This document shows positions 22,611-33,100 of a DNA stretch of 64,000 nt, in pieces. A program made the translations under genes and the position numbers. Source of the stretch: Cephalotus follicularis (taxonomy: Eukaryota > Streptophyta > Magnoliopsida > Oxalidales > Cephalotaceae); contig BDDD01001821.1 in assembly GCA_001972305.1 (NCBI GenBank), forward strand, positions 217,545 through 281,544, given 5' to 3'. The notes under the pieces were generated by a model that was not told the origin of the DNA, did no database searches, and saw only the letters and a list, made by a program, of their open reading frames with translations. Numbering within the stretch: the first letter of the stretch is position 1; every line of letters starts with the position of its first letter.

Positions 22611-23637
22611 TGTAACGCCCGTAATTTTCATGTGTTGTAATTTCACAATGTAAATGTAATTTAATTGTGGAATTAATAAAAAACATGGGTTTTCCGAATT
22701 TGATAATGTTTTCCCAAACTCTGATGATGTAGAATTGGAGTCCAATTGTTAGAAGAATGTTAAAAGTGTAATTTAGTGAAACGACACAGTTTTGGGGTTA
22801 AAGCGCTGATGCGTAGACTTATAGCGTCGACGCTTAAGCCGTTGAAACGCGAGTTTAAAACTTAACACTTAAGCTCCGACGCCTGCATGTGAACGTTGAC
22901 GCTTTGCGGCGTGTTCTGCATATTCATAACAGCAGATGGACGTGTCATAGGGAGGTGATTTCTTGCCACTTATCAAGCATCTTAGCAGGCATTTAAGAAC
23001 GTGGCAATGCATGCCTTTGTTTCCAGACATACCTGCAACAATAGGGCATGGGACAAAGGGAGAATCCCTCAGTGCATGGCTTGTGGAAGGGGAGAGAAGG
23101 ACACCTGTTGCACCTGGTCTGCATGAGAGAGAGAGGCTAAAACTGATGGGGTTCTTGGCAGAGAGGAAGAAAACGTTCTGCATAAAGCCTACTCCTCTCA
23201 CCCCCTCCCACCTGTTACAGAAAGCTTGAGGATCAATGACACTGTGAGAGGAAGGAGAGAGCAGGAGAGCTTTAGAGAAGGAACTTAACCACCATTGTTG
23301 AGCAAAAGCTTGGAGCTTGCACACCAACTGCTAGGACGAATTAGGGAGCTTCCAAGCCATACCTGGGGACGCAAGTGACTGATTGGATACTAAAAGAGGT
23401 GGACTTTCGGCTTCTAACTTGAGGCCAGAGGTAGGGGAAGCCATAATTGTAAATTGTGTTCAATACTAGCGTGTAGTATGGGATGCACGCTACGAGTTTA
23501 CAGCTTATGAATTTTTTATGCTTCCGCAACTGACATCTTGTTTATAAGTTAAAATTTTATGGTTTACATGAGCTGTATTTATGTGTTAATTGCCTTTACC
23601 GCTTTAATGTTGTCTTCTCGATAAACGGGGTGTGACA
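22611..23637 (+). repeat. Element B 3' LTR with a 1.54-kb internal deletion
   Basis: It matches the 5' LTR up to about 16170, then jumps to 17711. The join falls at the base of the conserved hairpin (TAGCGTG at 23467). It is 1027 bp against 2567 bp. The missing part includes GTCGACG cluster 2, the CTGTACTG zone and the TTAGCC block. Confidence 0.93.
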
Positions 23638-23642
23638 GGCTG

Positions 23643-23787
23643 CGTGCGGATGACTTTTATTTTATAATCCAAATATGAATGCTTCCGCTTATTTTGAATT
23701 GTTGAATGAGAATGCTGGATTATATTTGTTTCTGATATCACCACATATGTTGTCTAATGTAATGGAATCGAAGGGCGGGGTGTGACA
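23643..23787 (+). repeat. Element A 3' LTR, right part
   Basis: It resumes with CGTGCGG, the 3' arm of the interrupted hairpin, matches 9716-9860 of the 5' LTR and ends GGGGTGTGACA. It is followed by A's TSD GGGCC. Confidence 0.93.
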
Positions 23788-24945
23788 GGGCCCACGAATC
23801 ACCGCTCGGCTCCACCCTTATCGAGATGACAGAGGAGAACTTCGGCTTAGAGGTAAGTGTATCACCACTTAGACCATCCCGGCCAGCAATCTCATGTTCG
23901 AGGACTCCATCATGGCCTGACCAAAGAAAGTAGCGGATCCTCGGCTACTCCCACACATGATTCCGTCATAGACCAAAGAAATGAGCAGATCCGGGTATGG
24001 AACCCAGGCACAGTCACACTCAATAATTCATCATAGACAATGGCACTGCTGAATGGAATTGGGATCGAACGCCCACCCCTCTACCGGCCATAATAAGTCT
24101 CGTTCACATCCAAGTACCAGTAACCAGTATCTGAGGAAAATAACAACACATGATATCAAGAAAAGCATGAATACTCGATAACAGGGGACACACATCAACC
24201 CAAGACATCAAGCAACTCTGCTCGAAAATAGTATTCACATGCAATAACCAACAAGATAACAGGAGAAGAATTATGGTTAAAGATAATACCATGGAAAAAC
24301 CTATTTAGAAATAGACTCTCAGTATAAAATGAGAGGAAAGGAAAACATCCCACTCTCTAGTATCTGCAGTCCTCTGTTAGCTTCCTTGCGGTGCGGACTC
24401 CACGCCTGGATCCTCCTCTACAAGATCAACACACACAGCTTAGCCATAACTAACCAACAAACGTCCGAGGAACATGCATGAACCATACACATGTATAAGA
24501 ACTAGATCCAAGCTCTTCCTCGGTCTCACAAACCATTACTCTACCGTCGAAGCTGCACACCATAACCAAGCCGAGGAGAACACTCACCTGCTAAACGCAT
24601 AGACTGGTAAGGAAGTTCCAACCTCAGATGACGAACGAAGCTTCAAGGAGAACGGAGAAGAAGAAGAAGAAGAAAGAAGGAAACCTTCGGCAACTTTTCT
24701 TCCAATGAAAACTGATGGAATGATCACTCCCTTCACAAAAGCCAAAGTCAAATAACCAAAGCTTCCTCAAGAAGCTTTACACACCTCCCAAAGCAACACA
24801 CAAAATATCTTCCATCTCTTCCTTCTTCATTCAACACTTGTCCAACTCTCTACTTAACACATGTCCAAAGGGCCTTATACCACAAGCCCAAACCCAAACC
24901 CAAACAAGGAGAAAACAAAAATTTCCCCAGGGCCCAAACATCAAT
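23788..24945 (-). mobile_element. Minus-strand LTR-like sequence (continuation of the segment split by A)
   Basis: It is continuous with 8878 once A is removed. On the minus strand, from about 24945 leftwards, it reads TGGGGAAATTGATG, then a TATA-like GGTATAAGG near 24870, a leader, and a donor-like GCAGGTGAGTG near 24588-24598. There is no coding motif. At about 24945 it ends and Athila-type gag sequence of element E begins, so it probably inserted there. No TSD could be confirmed because the left end was not identified. Confidence 0.4.
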
Positions 24946-25618
24946 TTCCCCAATGCCTCCCTTCCTTGGACTCTGTGATTATCACCACATGGGCATAATT
25001 AAAACATGAGTTCCTTAAGAAATATTTTCCCATAGGTCGGACCAACCAGATAAGGCGATCTCTCACTAGCTTCTCACAAGTAGATGGTGAGTAGTTCCAT
25101 GAGTCATGGGAAAGATTAAAGGATCTCATCAGAAAATGCCCCCATCATGCCATACCTAAATGGCAGTTAGTCCAATGCTTCTATGATGGATTGACCGCAC
25201 AAAATAGGCAGATGGTGGACGCTTCTTGTGGAGGCACATTTATGCACAAAAGTGAGGACGAGGCCTGGAAATTATTTGAGTCCCTCAGCGAGAACTCTTT
25301 ACATCATTTATCATCCAGAGTAGTCCTCTGCAACGGATACTCAGAAGAAATGAGGTATATATGAGGTCAGCCAATTTGTGACCATCAAGGCCATGCTCGA
25401 CATCCTATCCCAGAAATTAGATAAAGTGCTAACTATAGGGACGCTTCTTACGCAATCTACTCAGACTTCTATTGCACAAGAGGCTTGCGCCTTCTGTGCT
25501 AGCCAGAAACATTATATGAGCGATTGCCCGGTTAATGTGCAATATTCGGAATTTGTTCAAGAACAAGCACAAGCATTGCAAGGATTCCCTGGACCGGGGA
25601 ATGATCCGTTCTCCAACA
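24946..25618 (+). pseudogene. Element E gag, N-terminally truncated (Athila-type)
   Basis: It encodes the second half of an Athila-type gag domain: FLKKYFPIGRTNQIRR, then CPHHAIPKWQLVQCFYDGL, then a DEAWKLFESLSENS block, with a frameshift near 25350. A CCHC knuckle CAFCASQKHYMSDC follows at about 25490-25535. A stop interrupts near 25094. The frame ends exactly where G is inserted and continues at 48864 with TYNPGWRNHPNFGW, which proves that the two pieces belong to one element. Confidence 0.85.
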
Positions 25619-27287
25619 TGTAACACCCCTTGAACGGAGGGAGTCGTTACGGGTCATAACATAAACTAAACATAACATATCATATAACAAAGCTCAACTT
25701 TATTCCTTTTATAAAAAATATAATCTTAACTTTATTCAAACGTGTTGGTCTAAACATATCTTATATATGACAAAATCTAAAACATAGTCTGAAACTTTAT
25801 TCATAGTCTGAAAACATAATTGAACTAAAAATAGTATGAAATCTGAAACATAATCCATAAGTCAAATACTGAAATAATACACCAAAAAGGTACTTATTGT
25901 TCATAGACTAATCCTAACAGAAACATAGTAGGATCACACTCCTAGATGATCCTCAGACATTGGTGGACATCTCTCTCATCACATGTTTCCCGGATGCTGT
26001 CCCAGAATACCTGCCGCATGGAAAACAAAAACGCGGCTGAGCAAACCTCAGTACGGATATAGAATCATAAAACATAAAACGATACTTTAAAAGATAGAAA
26101 ATACCTGAACCTTTAAACACCAAAAATCTCATGTATAAAATACTTTAGCATTATTTCGGAAAGCAAAGGGAAGTGGTCATATAAACAATTCTATCAATCC
26201 AAAAAAAATATTCGAATTTCAAAATATAATCCAAGTTTCAAAACCAATCTAATTTTCCAACACAATATCCGAAATAATATCAAAATTTCTTTAACATTAT
26301 TTGAGTTAAAGATTCCAAAAACAAAACAGAACAAAGATTTATCCGATTCTATAATCTCATCACAGAGATCCAAAATTTCATATAAGCAATTGCAAGGGGT
26401 TTGCAAGGCCCATATGCTCCGACGGAAAGACGTGTACGATACTACACAATCAATCCCCAAAATCCAAATCCTTAACATATCCTAGGATCGACCCGTACGC
26501 TTCTATCATACATAACGGATCCATAATCCACCTCATGGGATTATCAAAAAATAGAGAGACGTCGTAGTCAAATCACTCCGCTACGGAAGTGTCATGTCCC
26601 CGTGCCAGGCCTACGGCATGCCTATGGTACCTCAATAGGTAGGAAATATCTCTGTATATCATCATTCCACAAATATTGTTTTATTCCAACAATTTAAAAA
26701 CATAAACAGATTTTCTAAACATTTTCTGAACATATCATAATCATTAACATACTTCCTAATGTGAAAATCATGCTCAATAATAAAATCGAAATACTTTCAT
26801 AAGTGAGTGTCATACTCGTTTATAAAACCGGTAATATTAAACTTCAGTAATAAAACGGATTTTATAAAAATCAATCAAACATCTGATAGCAAAATCAGTA
26901 CATTTCATAAACCAAAAAGTAGAATATCAGTTCATGTCAACATAACAAATTCAATTAAATTAAAACCGGGTGATAACCACAACGAAGAAATCCGTATATT
27001 ATTCATAAAGTAAAACTAACTTTTTGCTCATAATAAAAATAATAGAAGGGTATCAAGGAACGAAACATTCATACCTTGTGCGATCACATAAATAACTTTA
27101 CGAATTTCTAAACTGCACCCCGGTAGTACAATTATCTATAAAATATGAAATCATTCATATAAGAACTTAAAACAATTACGGACATTAAAACAGAATCATA
27201 ACGATGCTTAAAACAGACCCCGATTCAACCGAAGGACTAACGGATAAGGAGACTTGAAAATAGGAATTTCCTGGACTGACCAGCCGA

Positions 27288-27480
27288 CTGTAGCAGGACT
27301 CCAGTCGACTGTTGAAACCAGGCAGTCGACTGCATCACGTGTCCAGCCGACCACCTAAGCAGAACTACAGCCAGTCGACTGTGTAAGGAATAGCAGTCGA
27401 GTGATTGAAGAGGCAGTCGACTACTGAAACCGCAATAGCCGACTGTTCATGGAAACAACCGACTATACTGGGCGGCAGAA
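27288..27480. repeat. CAGTCGACTG-type array in G
   Basis: About eight to ten words of the form CAGTCGACTG, CAGCCGACTG or CAACCGACTA lie 15-30 bases apart. The duplicate array is at 35867-36059. Confidence 0.85.
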
Positions 27481-27817
27481 TGGAAAAATCTAACAATATT
27501 ATGCCAATTTCCCGTCAAAACCTAGATTTCTTAATACCAGAGGGTCATAACCATTTAAACAAGACTCTATAAGGTATTTAAGACAGTAACAAAACACTAA
27601 ATCATAAGAGAGAATACTGATAGGGTTATACTTTTAAAGAGAGATAACTTCTAAACAAAACATACATATATAGCCCAATTTTCTGTCAGAATCAAAATAC
27701 CATATTACCAGAAGATCAAAACCACAATAAAAAGACATATGTGACACACCAGTTGCATAAGAACACAAGGAACTAGGGACAGTATACAAATGGTAAACAT
27801 ACTTTGAAGAGAATCAT

Positions 27818-28407
27818 TGACATGCCCCGGTTTCAATAAGACAACATTTAAGCAGTAAAGGCAATTAACATATAAATTTAGCTCACGCAAAACCATAAAA
27901 TTTAAATTTTTAAACAAGATATCAGTTGTGGAAGCATAAAACTCATAAGCTGAAACACGTAACGTGCATCCCATACTGCACACTGCTCAAAACAAATTTG
28001 TCATAGTTAAGAGCCCACAAAACGGAGCGTGATCCATTATACTTTAATACAACCCATCATTAAACAAAACCAAAAGTATGGTACATGAGCAGTCCTTAAA
28101 CAAAACCAGATTATCACTAGCAGAAGGAAATAAAACCAACAACTGCAACATAAAGCTTGTTCTTCATCCAAGCTAGTCCAACCGGTCCACTCCATCAATC
28201 TGTAAAGTAGGGGCTTAGCCTTTGTCCTCACTCGGCTAAGTCATAAAGGTAGCTCAGATCAACATTAAATGCATGTCATGTGATGTATGCATAAATGATG
28301 CAGTGCAGGAAATACCAGTTTATATAAATATATATATTTTAGCAGTACGGTAAAAATAACAGTGGGTACCTATATATGAAAATAAATGTATGCAATAACT
28401 GTACAGT
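27818..28407 (-). mobile_element. Element C 3' LTR fragment in the duplicated copy
   Basis: It starts TGACATGCCCCGG next to ATCAT (27813-27817), as at 36397, and stops at TSD ACAGT (28403-28407), where the D1 5' LTR begins. It includes the reverse complement of the TTAGCC block and of the conserved hairpin. It is 590 bp, the same as 36397-36986. Confidence 0.85.
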
Positions 28408-28604
28408 TGTTTAGTATAAAAATGTGTGATTTTTAATGGGTTATTTGGGATATTTTTATCCCTTGGAATAGACTACTTTGGTTGTGTTTCATTGATTTTC
28501 AGGTAAAAGAGCTAAATGACCAAAGTGCAAGAATACTACCCAAAGTTGTGCAAATTGGAGCCTTTAAGTGTAAAGATTGAAGAATTGCAAAACAGAGCAA
28601 AAGA

Positions 28605-28900
28605 AGTCGACTCCTTTCATAAGCATCGATGTCTTTTCTGGGTTGGACAAAAAGCGTCGACGTCTTTAAAAAGAGATCGACGTCTTTTCTGGGCAATGCA
28701 AAGAGCTATGAAGGAGGGATCGATGTCTTTCAACATACACATCGATGTCTTTGTGCAAAATTGACCTGTAACTTTGGACCAAAAGACATCGACGTCTTTC
28801 ATAAAAGAAGTCGACGTCGTTCATGCGCATCTCAGCAAAACGCAACTTTTACAAGAAGACATCGACGCCTTTCAAAAGAAGTCGACGTCTTCCTCTACAG
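28605..28900. repeat. TCGAYGTCTTT array in the D1 LTR
   Basis: Ten words such as CATCGATGTCTTTT, GCGTCGACGTCTTT and AAGTCGACGTCTTCC precede the TATA box by about 80-370 bases. TTGACCTGTAACTTTGG (28762-28778) is embedded. The array recurs in the lone LTR at 37184-37480. Confidence 0.9.
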
Positions 28901-28977
28901 CAGAAATAGAAAGTTGGATTTTTTGCCATATTTTGTAACTAGGATTGCTTTATTTCAGTTTTTGATTAGCTTTGTAG

Positions 28978-28985
28978 TATATAAG
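28978..28985 (+). promoter_or_regulatory. D1 LTR TATA box
   Basis: TATATAAG sits between the word array and the AATAAA-containing region. Equivalent boxes are at 37557-37564, 50545-50552 and 58185-58192, so the promoter position is conserved in all D LTRs. Confidence 0.7.
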
Positions 28986-29263
28986 CAACATATATCCGGC
29001 CAAATAAAGTGTGTAGTGTAAGTAGAGGCGGTAGAACCCTAATTTCTCTTTATCAATTTAGTTTTGTTTAACAATGTTGAGTAGCTAAACTTTTTAAGCT
29101 TTTGAGGAAGAACAAAGCCTAGATTGTTATTGTTTCAATTCCATCAATAAAAAACCCTTGAATATTTGATTTATTCTTCAATATTTCTGCCTTCGTACAC
29201 ACTTTGTCTGTCTGATTAAAATCCACAAACATCTTGTCGGTGAAGCAGAAAATTTGTGAATAA

Positions 29264-29575
29264 ATGGTGCTTAATTCAACGGAGTCTACTCATACGATTT
29301 GTCGCAACGAACACGCTTCGTATAGACCTAGCATGTCTACTCATATGTCTTGCCGCCGTTGTTGCCGTACTTTGTATAGACCTAGCATGTCTACTCATAC
29401 ATCTTGTCATCACCGCCGCACTCCGTATAGACCTAACTGCCATTGTTTTTCAAGGTATGATTGTTCAACTCAATGGAATTGTTCAATACAATCTACGGTG
29501 ATTTTCTATACCCCAAAACCGTTTCTTAATTATATATTCTGTTCACTTTTATTAATTGCATGCTTTATTTCTTAG
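29264..29575 (+). CDS. LTR-borne Cys/His-rich repeat ORF (103 aa), D1
   Basis: No known family recognised. The ATG follows the TATA box by about 280 bases. The protein has three 17-18-residue repeats, each with a STHxxC motif and ending YRPSM or YRP, encoded by 51-54-bp DNA repeats, then SRYDxSTQWNCSIQ and a hydrophobic tail FLNYIF. The same frame is open in the D LTRs at 37843, 50829 and 58469. A second overlapping frame (29256-29501) is also open and Leu-rich. It may be a leader ORF of the retrotransposon RNA or a by-product of repeats whose length is a multiple of three. Coding status is unproven. Confidence 0.4.
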   Translation: MVLNSTESTHTICRNEHASYRPSMSTHMSCRRCCRTLYRPSMSTHTSCHHRRTPYRPNCHCFSRYDCSTQWNCSIQSTVIFYTPKPFLNYIFCSLLLIACFIS

Positions 29576-29808
29576 TATTTCAAATTCATCGTTTTCATTT
29601 ATCAACGTCTTAATTTCTTGTTTTGATTATTTATTTTATTTTGCACAATTAGGAGTAGTTTTTAATAGTTTGGCTCCAATTTGGTATACTTCGCCTAGGT
29701 TGGATAGATTATAACTAGTTTACGTTTCCCTGCGTTCAACCCGTTATGCATGATCCGTGCACTTGCGGCTATAAATTTTAAAACATTCTTTTTACGTGAA
29801 CAAGTTTT

Positions 29809-29826
29809 TGGCGCCGTTGTCGGGGA
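29809..29826 (+). promoter_or_regulatory. D1 primer-binding site
   Basis: TGGCGCCGTTGTCGGGGA, one base from the PBS typical of Athila/Calypso-type elements, seven bases after the LTR end. Confidence 0.85.
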
Positions 29827-30170
29827 GACGTTTAAATTAGTTTAAATTTATTCGACTGATTCATAGTATTTATTTTTGTGTTTTCTAACGATTCTAATTT
29901 AGTTTAAATAGGTTCATCATAACTTTTAACAAACCCTAACCTCATTTGCATAATCTTTAATAAATTCTAACCTTAGATAAATTAGGTTTCTTGCCTTGAC
30001 CTTTGTGTTTCCGTTAGCTTAGTTTAATTAGGGAATTGCATAAGCTTTAAAAACAAATTTTCATAATCTTTGCATAAGCTTTTAACAAACCCTAATTTTG
30101 CTAACTTAATTCTCTGCATAAGCTTAGTTTAATTTTTACCATTAGTTTAGGATTCCATTTAAGTTAGTTT
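29827..30170 (+). other. D1 5' leader
   Basis: AT-rich leader between PBS and Gag ATG with repeated CATAAGCTTT and AACAAACCCTAA words. No ORF. The equivalent in D2 is mostly within the N gap. Confidence 0.6.
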
Positions 30171-33100
30171 ATGACCGATTGGGTACATGGTCTAAACCAT
30201 CGCTTAGAAAGAATTAATCAACCAATACCAATGGTGGACGCACGCCCACTTCAAACTCTTCGCGATAAATTCTACCCCGCTAGGACAGCGTAACCATCCA
30301 ATATCCTGTTGCCTGCACCTAACAGAAATAATTTTGAGTTAAAATCACAGTTCATTAGCATGCTCCCGTACTTTCATGGTGTACCCAATGAGGATGCATA
30401 TCTCTTCCTTCGCGAGTTCGAGGAGGTATGTGCCCTCATGAAACTTCAGCAACTATCTGATGATGATATTAAGTTGCGATTCATAAATTTTGCTCTTAAA
30501 GACGGAGCTAAGAAGTGGCTCTACAGTCTCCCAACTAATTCCATCTCCACTTGGGATCAGTTCACTGTCTCGTTCCTAAAGAAATTCTTTCCACTTCATA
30601 AAACCAATAAACTTAGGAAAGACATTCTCCAGTTTCGTCAAAAACCCAATGAATCATTTTCTAGGTGTATGGAACGTTTCAAGGATCTTCTCTTAGAGTC
30701 TCCTCATCATGGTTTAAACATGTGGCATATATACCAAATCATCTACGAAGGGATCGATTACCAGACCAAGAAATTGGTCGAATCTATGTGTCCCGATGGG
30801 TTCACCTCGTACACTGATGAAAACGAGGCATGGAATTTCCTTTTAGATTTGGGTGAGCGAACTAGAGAATGGGAGTCAGCTCAAGCTTCCGAGAAAGCAT
30901 TACCAAATGAAGGGTACGTTATAGAAGGAGCAGTTGCGCTCGAGGCACAATTAGATAGCCCCCTCAAGAGAATAGAGTCGTTGCTTAGGGGTTCCACACA
31001 AGTAAACCAAATCGATCAAAGTACCCCTATGTGTTCTTGGTGTCAGTCCCCAAACAATGTTTTTGAAGAATGCCAAAATTATATTGAGAGCCAATATACT
31101 CCTGAGAATGTATCTGCTATGAACCAATACAACTCGTATAGTAACACTTACAATCCGGGTTGGCGCAATCATCCAAACTTCTCATGGAGTCAAGGGTAAA
31201 ACATGCGAGGACAATCAAGCTTTTCGGGGCAGCCTTCTAGCGTTGGTGCCCCACCTCCACACTTTTCGGGAAAACCTTCGAGCTTTCCTAGCCAGTCTGC
31301 CCCACATCAGACATTTCCAAGGTTCTCCCAAAATTCGAACACTATTCGACCATCCTTCCCACCACAAAATCAATTCTCGAATCAACAACCATCAAGCTTG
31401 CCAAACCAAAGAGATGATACATCTAGGATGTCGTCGTTAGAAAAGAGCATGGAACTTCTGATGAGCACTGTGATGACTAGTCAGCATAACATGGAAAAAC
31501 AAATTTCACAACTAGCATCCGCTCTGCACGAAAGAGAAAAAGGAAAAATGCCCTCAAAATCTGACCCGAATCCTAGGACTACCTTAAACCATTCCGCTCA
31601 ATTCCAACAACCTGTAAATCCGCAAAATTCAGCTTCCTCCTCAGGTCCATCAAAACAAGTTTTTGCCCTCAGGAGTGGAACTGAATACCATCCAGCGGAT
31701 CAAACGGAGAACGTGTGTGAGCAAATGGAGGAACCCTTGGCGCAAGAACAGCCGTAAGAATTATTGGTTGAGCCATCGGTGCAACAAATGCAATTGAATG
31801 CACACGATGAATCGAGGAAGGAAGAAGAGGACGAGAAGAAGAAACAATCGGTTTAAGTGCCAAAGCGTTCATTTGACCCACCAGCTCCCTTTCCAAAAAG
31901 ATTGCAAAGCAAGAAAGCCCCAGCAATGGAAAAGATCATCGAAACATTTAAGCAAGCCCAAATCAATATTCCATTGCTTGAGGCCATTGAACAGGTGCCC
32001 TCTTACGCAAAAGTCCTTAAAGACTTATGCACGAAAAAGAGGATCCTTCAGACTCCGAAAAAGGCTTTCTTGGCAGCCAACATTGGTGCATTATTTTCGC
32101 AACCCACGATGCGAAAATATAAAGATCCTGGCTGCCCGACAATCTCTTGTGTTATTGGAAACAAGAAAATTGAGCATGCCTTGCTCTATTTAGGAGCAAG
32201 TGTGAACTTATTGCCATCATCATTTTATGAGAAGCTTGGATTAGGAGAGTTAAGACCAACCACGATGACATTGCAATTAGCGGATATGTCTGTGAAGGTG
32301 CCGCGAGGAAAAATCGAGGATGTGTTGATAAAGGTTGGAGAGTTTTTCTTTCCTGTTGACCTCTTGGTCTTAGACACCCAGCCTGTTGCAAACTTAAATG
32401 ATCAAATTCTGGTTATCCTTGGTAGACCTTTCCTCGCTACAAGCAATGCGTTAATCAATTGTCGAAATGGTCTGATGAGATTAAGCTTTGGAAATACGTC
32501 CGTGGACTTTAATGTTTTACGATTGGGTAAGAGTTCCGCTGATTTTGACGAATTGAATGCAATCCATGCATTTCCCGATTATATTGAGACATACTTCGAT
32601 ATTGATTTTGATGGAAGTTTTAATGATTGCATGCGGGATTTAGAGGATGTCGATGGAGGTGATTTCGTTGATGTGTTTAGTATGCAGCCATTAGAGCCAG
32701 TGGGCCCCTTGTCCACATCCTTGCCTAAACCAACAATTGAGGAGCCTCCGCAACTTGAACTCAAAGAATTGCCCTCTACATTGAAATACTCGTTTCTCGG
32801 TGAAAACAAAACTCTTCCAGTTATTCTTTCATCCGATCTTACTCCCAGTCAGGAAGAGGAGGTTATTGACTTACTCAAAGAAAACAAAGAGGCAATTGGT
32901 TGGACGATGGCTGACATCAAAGGAATTAGCCCTTCCATTTGCGAGTATCGCATAAATCTCATAGAAGGATCCAAACCTTCTAGAGAACCTCATCGAAGAG
33001 CAAATCCCTTGATGAAAGAAGCCATCCAAAAAGAAATCTTGAAGTGGCTGGACAATGGGATCATTTATCCCATTTCGGATAGTCAATGGGGGAGTCCCGT

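Larger units (their letters stand above)
15315..23637 (+). mobile_element. Element B: Tekay/Del-type Ty3/Gypsy retrotransposon nested in the A 3' LTR
   Basis: TG..CA ends are flanked by the TSD GGCTG (15310-15314 and 23638-23642). The element is 8323 bp with 5' LTR, tRNA-Met PBS, gag-pol, PPT and 3' LTR, all on the plus strand. Its coding region is very like element C on the other strand, although their LTRs have diverged more. The LTRs are unequal, 2567 and 1027 bp. Confidence 0.95.
8879..23787 (+). mobile_element. Element A: Tekay/Del-type Ty3/Gypsy retrotransposon, complete but interrupted
   Basis: Both ends are TG..CA and are flanked by the 5-bp TSD GGGCC (8874-8878 and 23788-23792). The order is 5' LTR, tRNA-Met PBS, gag-pol with chromodomain-like end, PPT, 3' LTR. 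The 3' LTR is split by element B. Without B and its duplicated 5 bp the element is 6581 bp. LTRs are 982 bp (5') and 961 bp (3', reassembled by coordinates). Confidence 0.95.
26824..28489. repeat. 1.67-kb duplicated segment, copy 1
   Basis: No difference from 35403-37068 was seen when read line by line, at a constant offset of 8579 bases. It covers part of G, the start of the C 3' LTR, TSD ACAGT and the first roughly 82 bases of the D LTR. At 28490 the copies start to differ. Confidence 0.9.
28408..29802 (+). repeat. D1 5' LTR
   Basis: 1395 bp, TGTTTAGTATAAAAATG to ACGTGAACA. In order it contains a TCGACGTCTTT-word array, TATA box, poly-A-signal-like AATAAA words (about 29003 and 29145), a small repeat ORF, an intron-like segment and the conserved end CTTGCGGCTATAAATTTTAA. 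By eye it differs from the lone LTR at 36987-38382 at a few percent of sites. Confidence 0.92.

Noticed and set aside
25378-25623. Stand-alone zinc-knuckle gene
   Set aside because: It is the end of element E gag; its frame continues after G at 48864.
26807-28231. Short ORFs repeated exactly at 35386-36810
   Set aside because: They repeat because the whole 1.67-kb segment is duplicated; they lie in LTR sequence.
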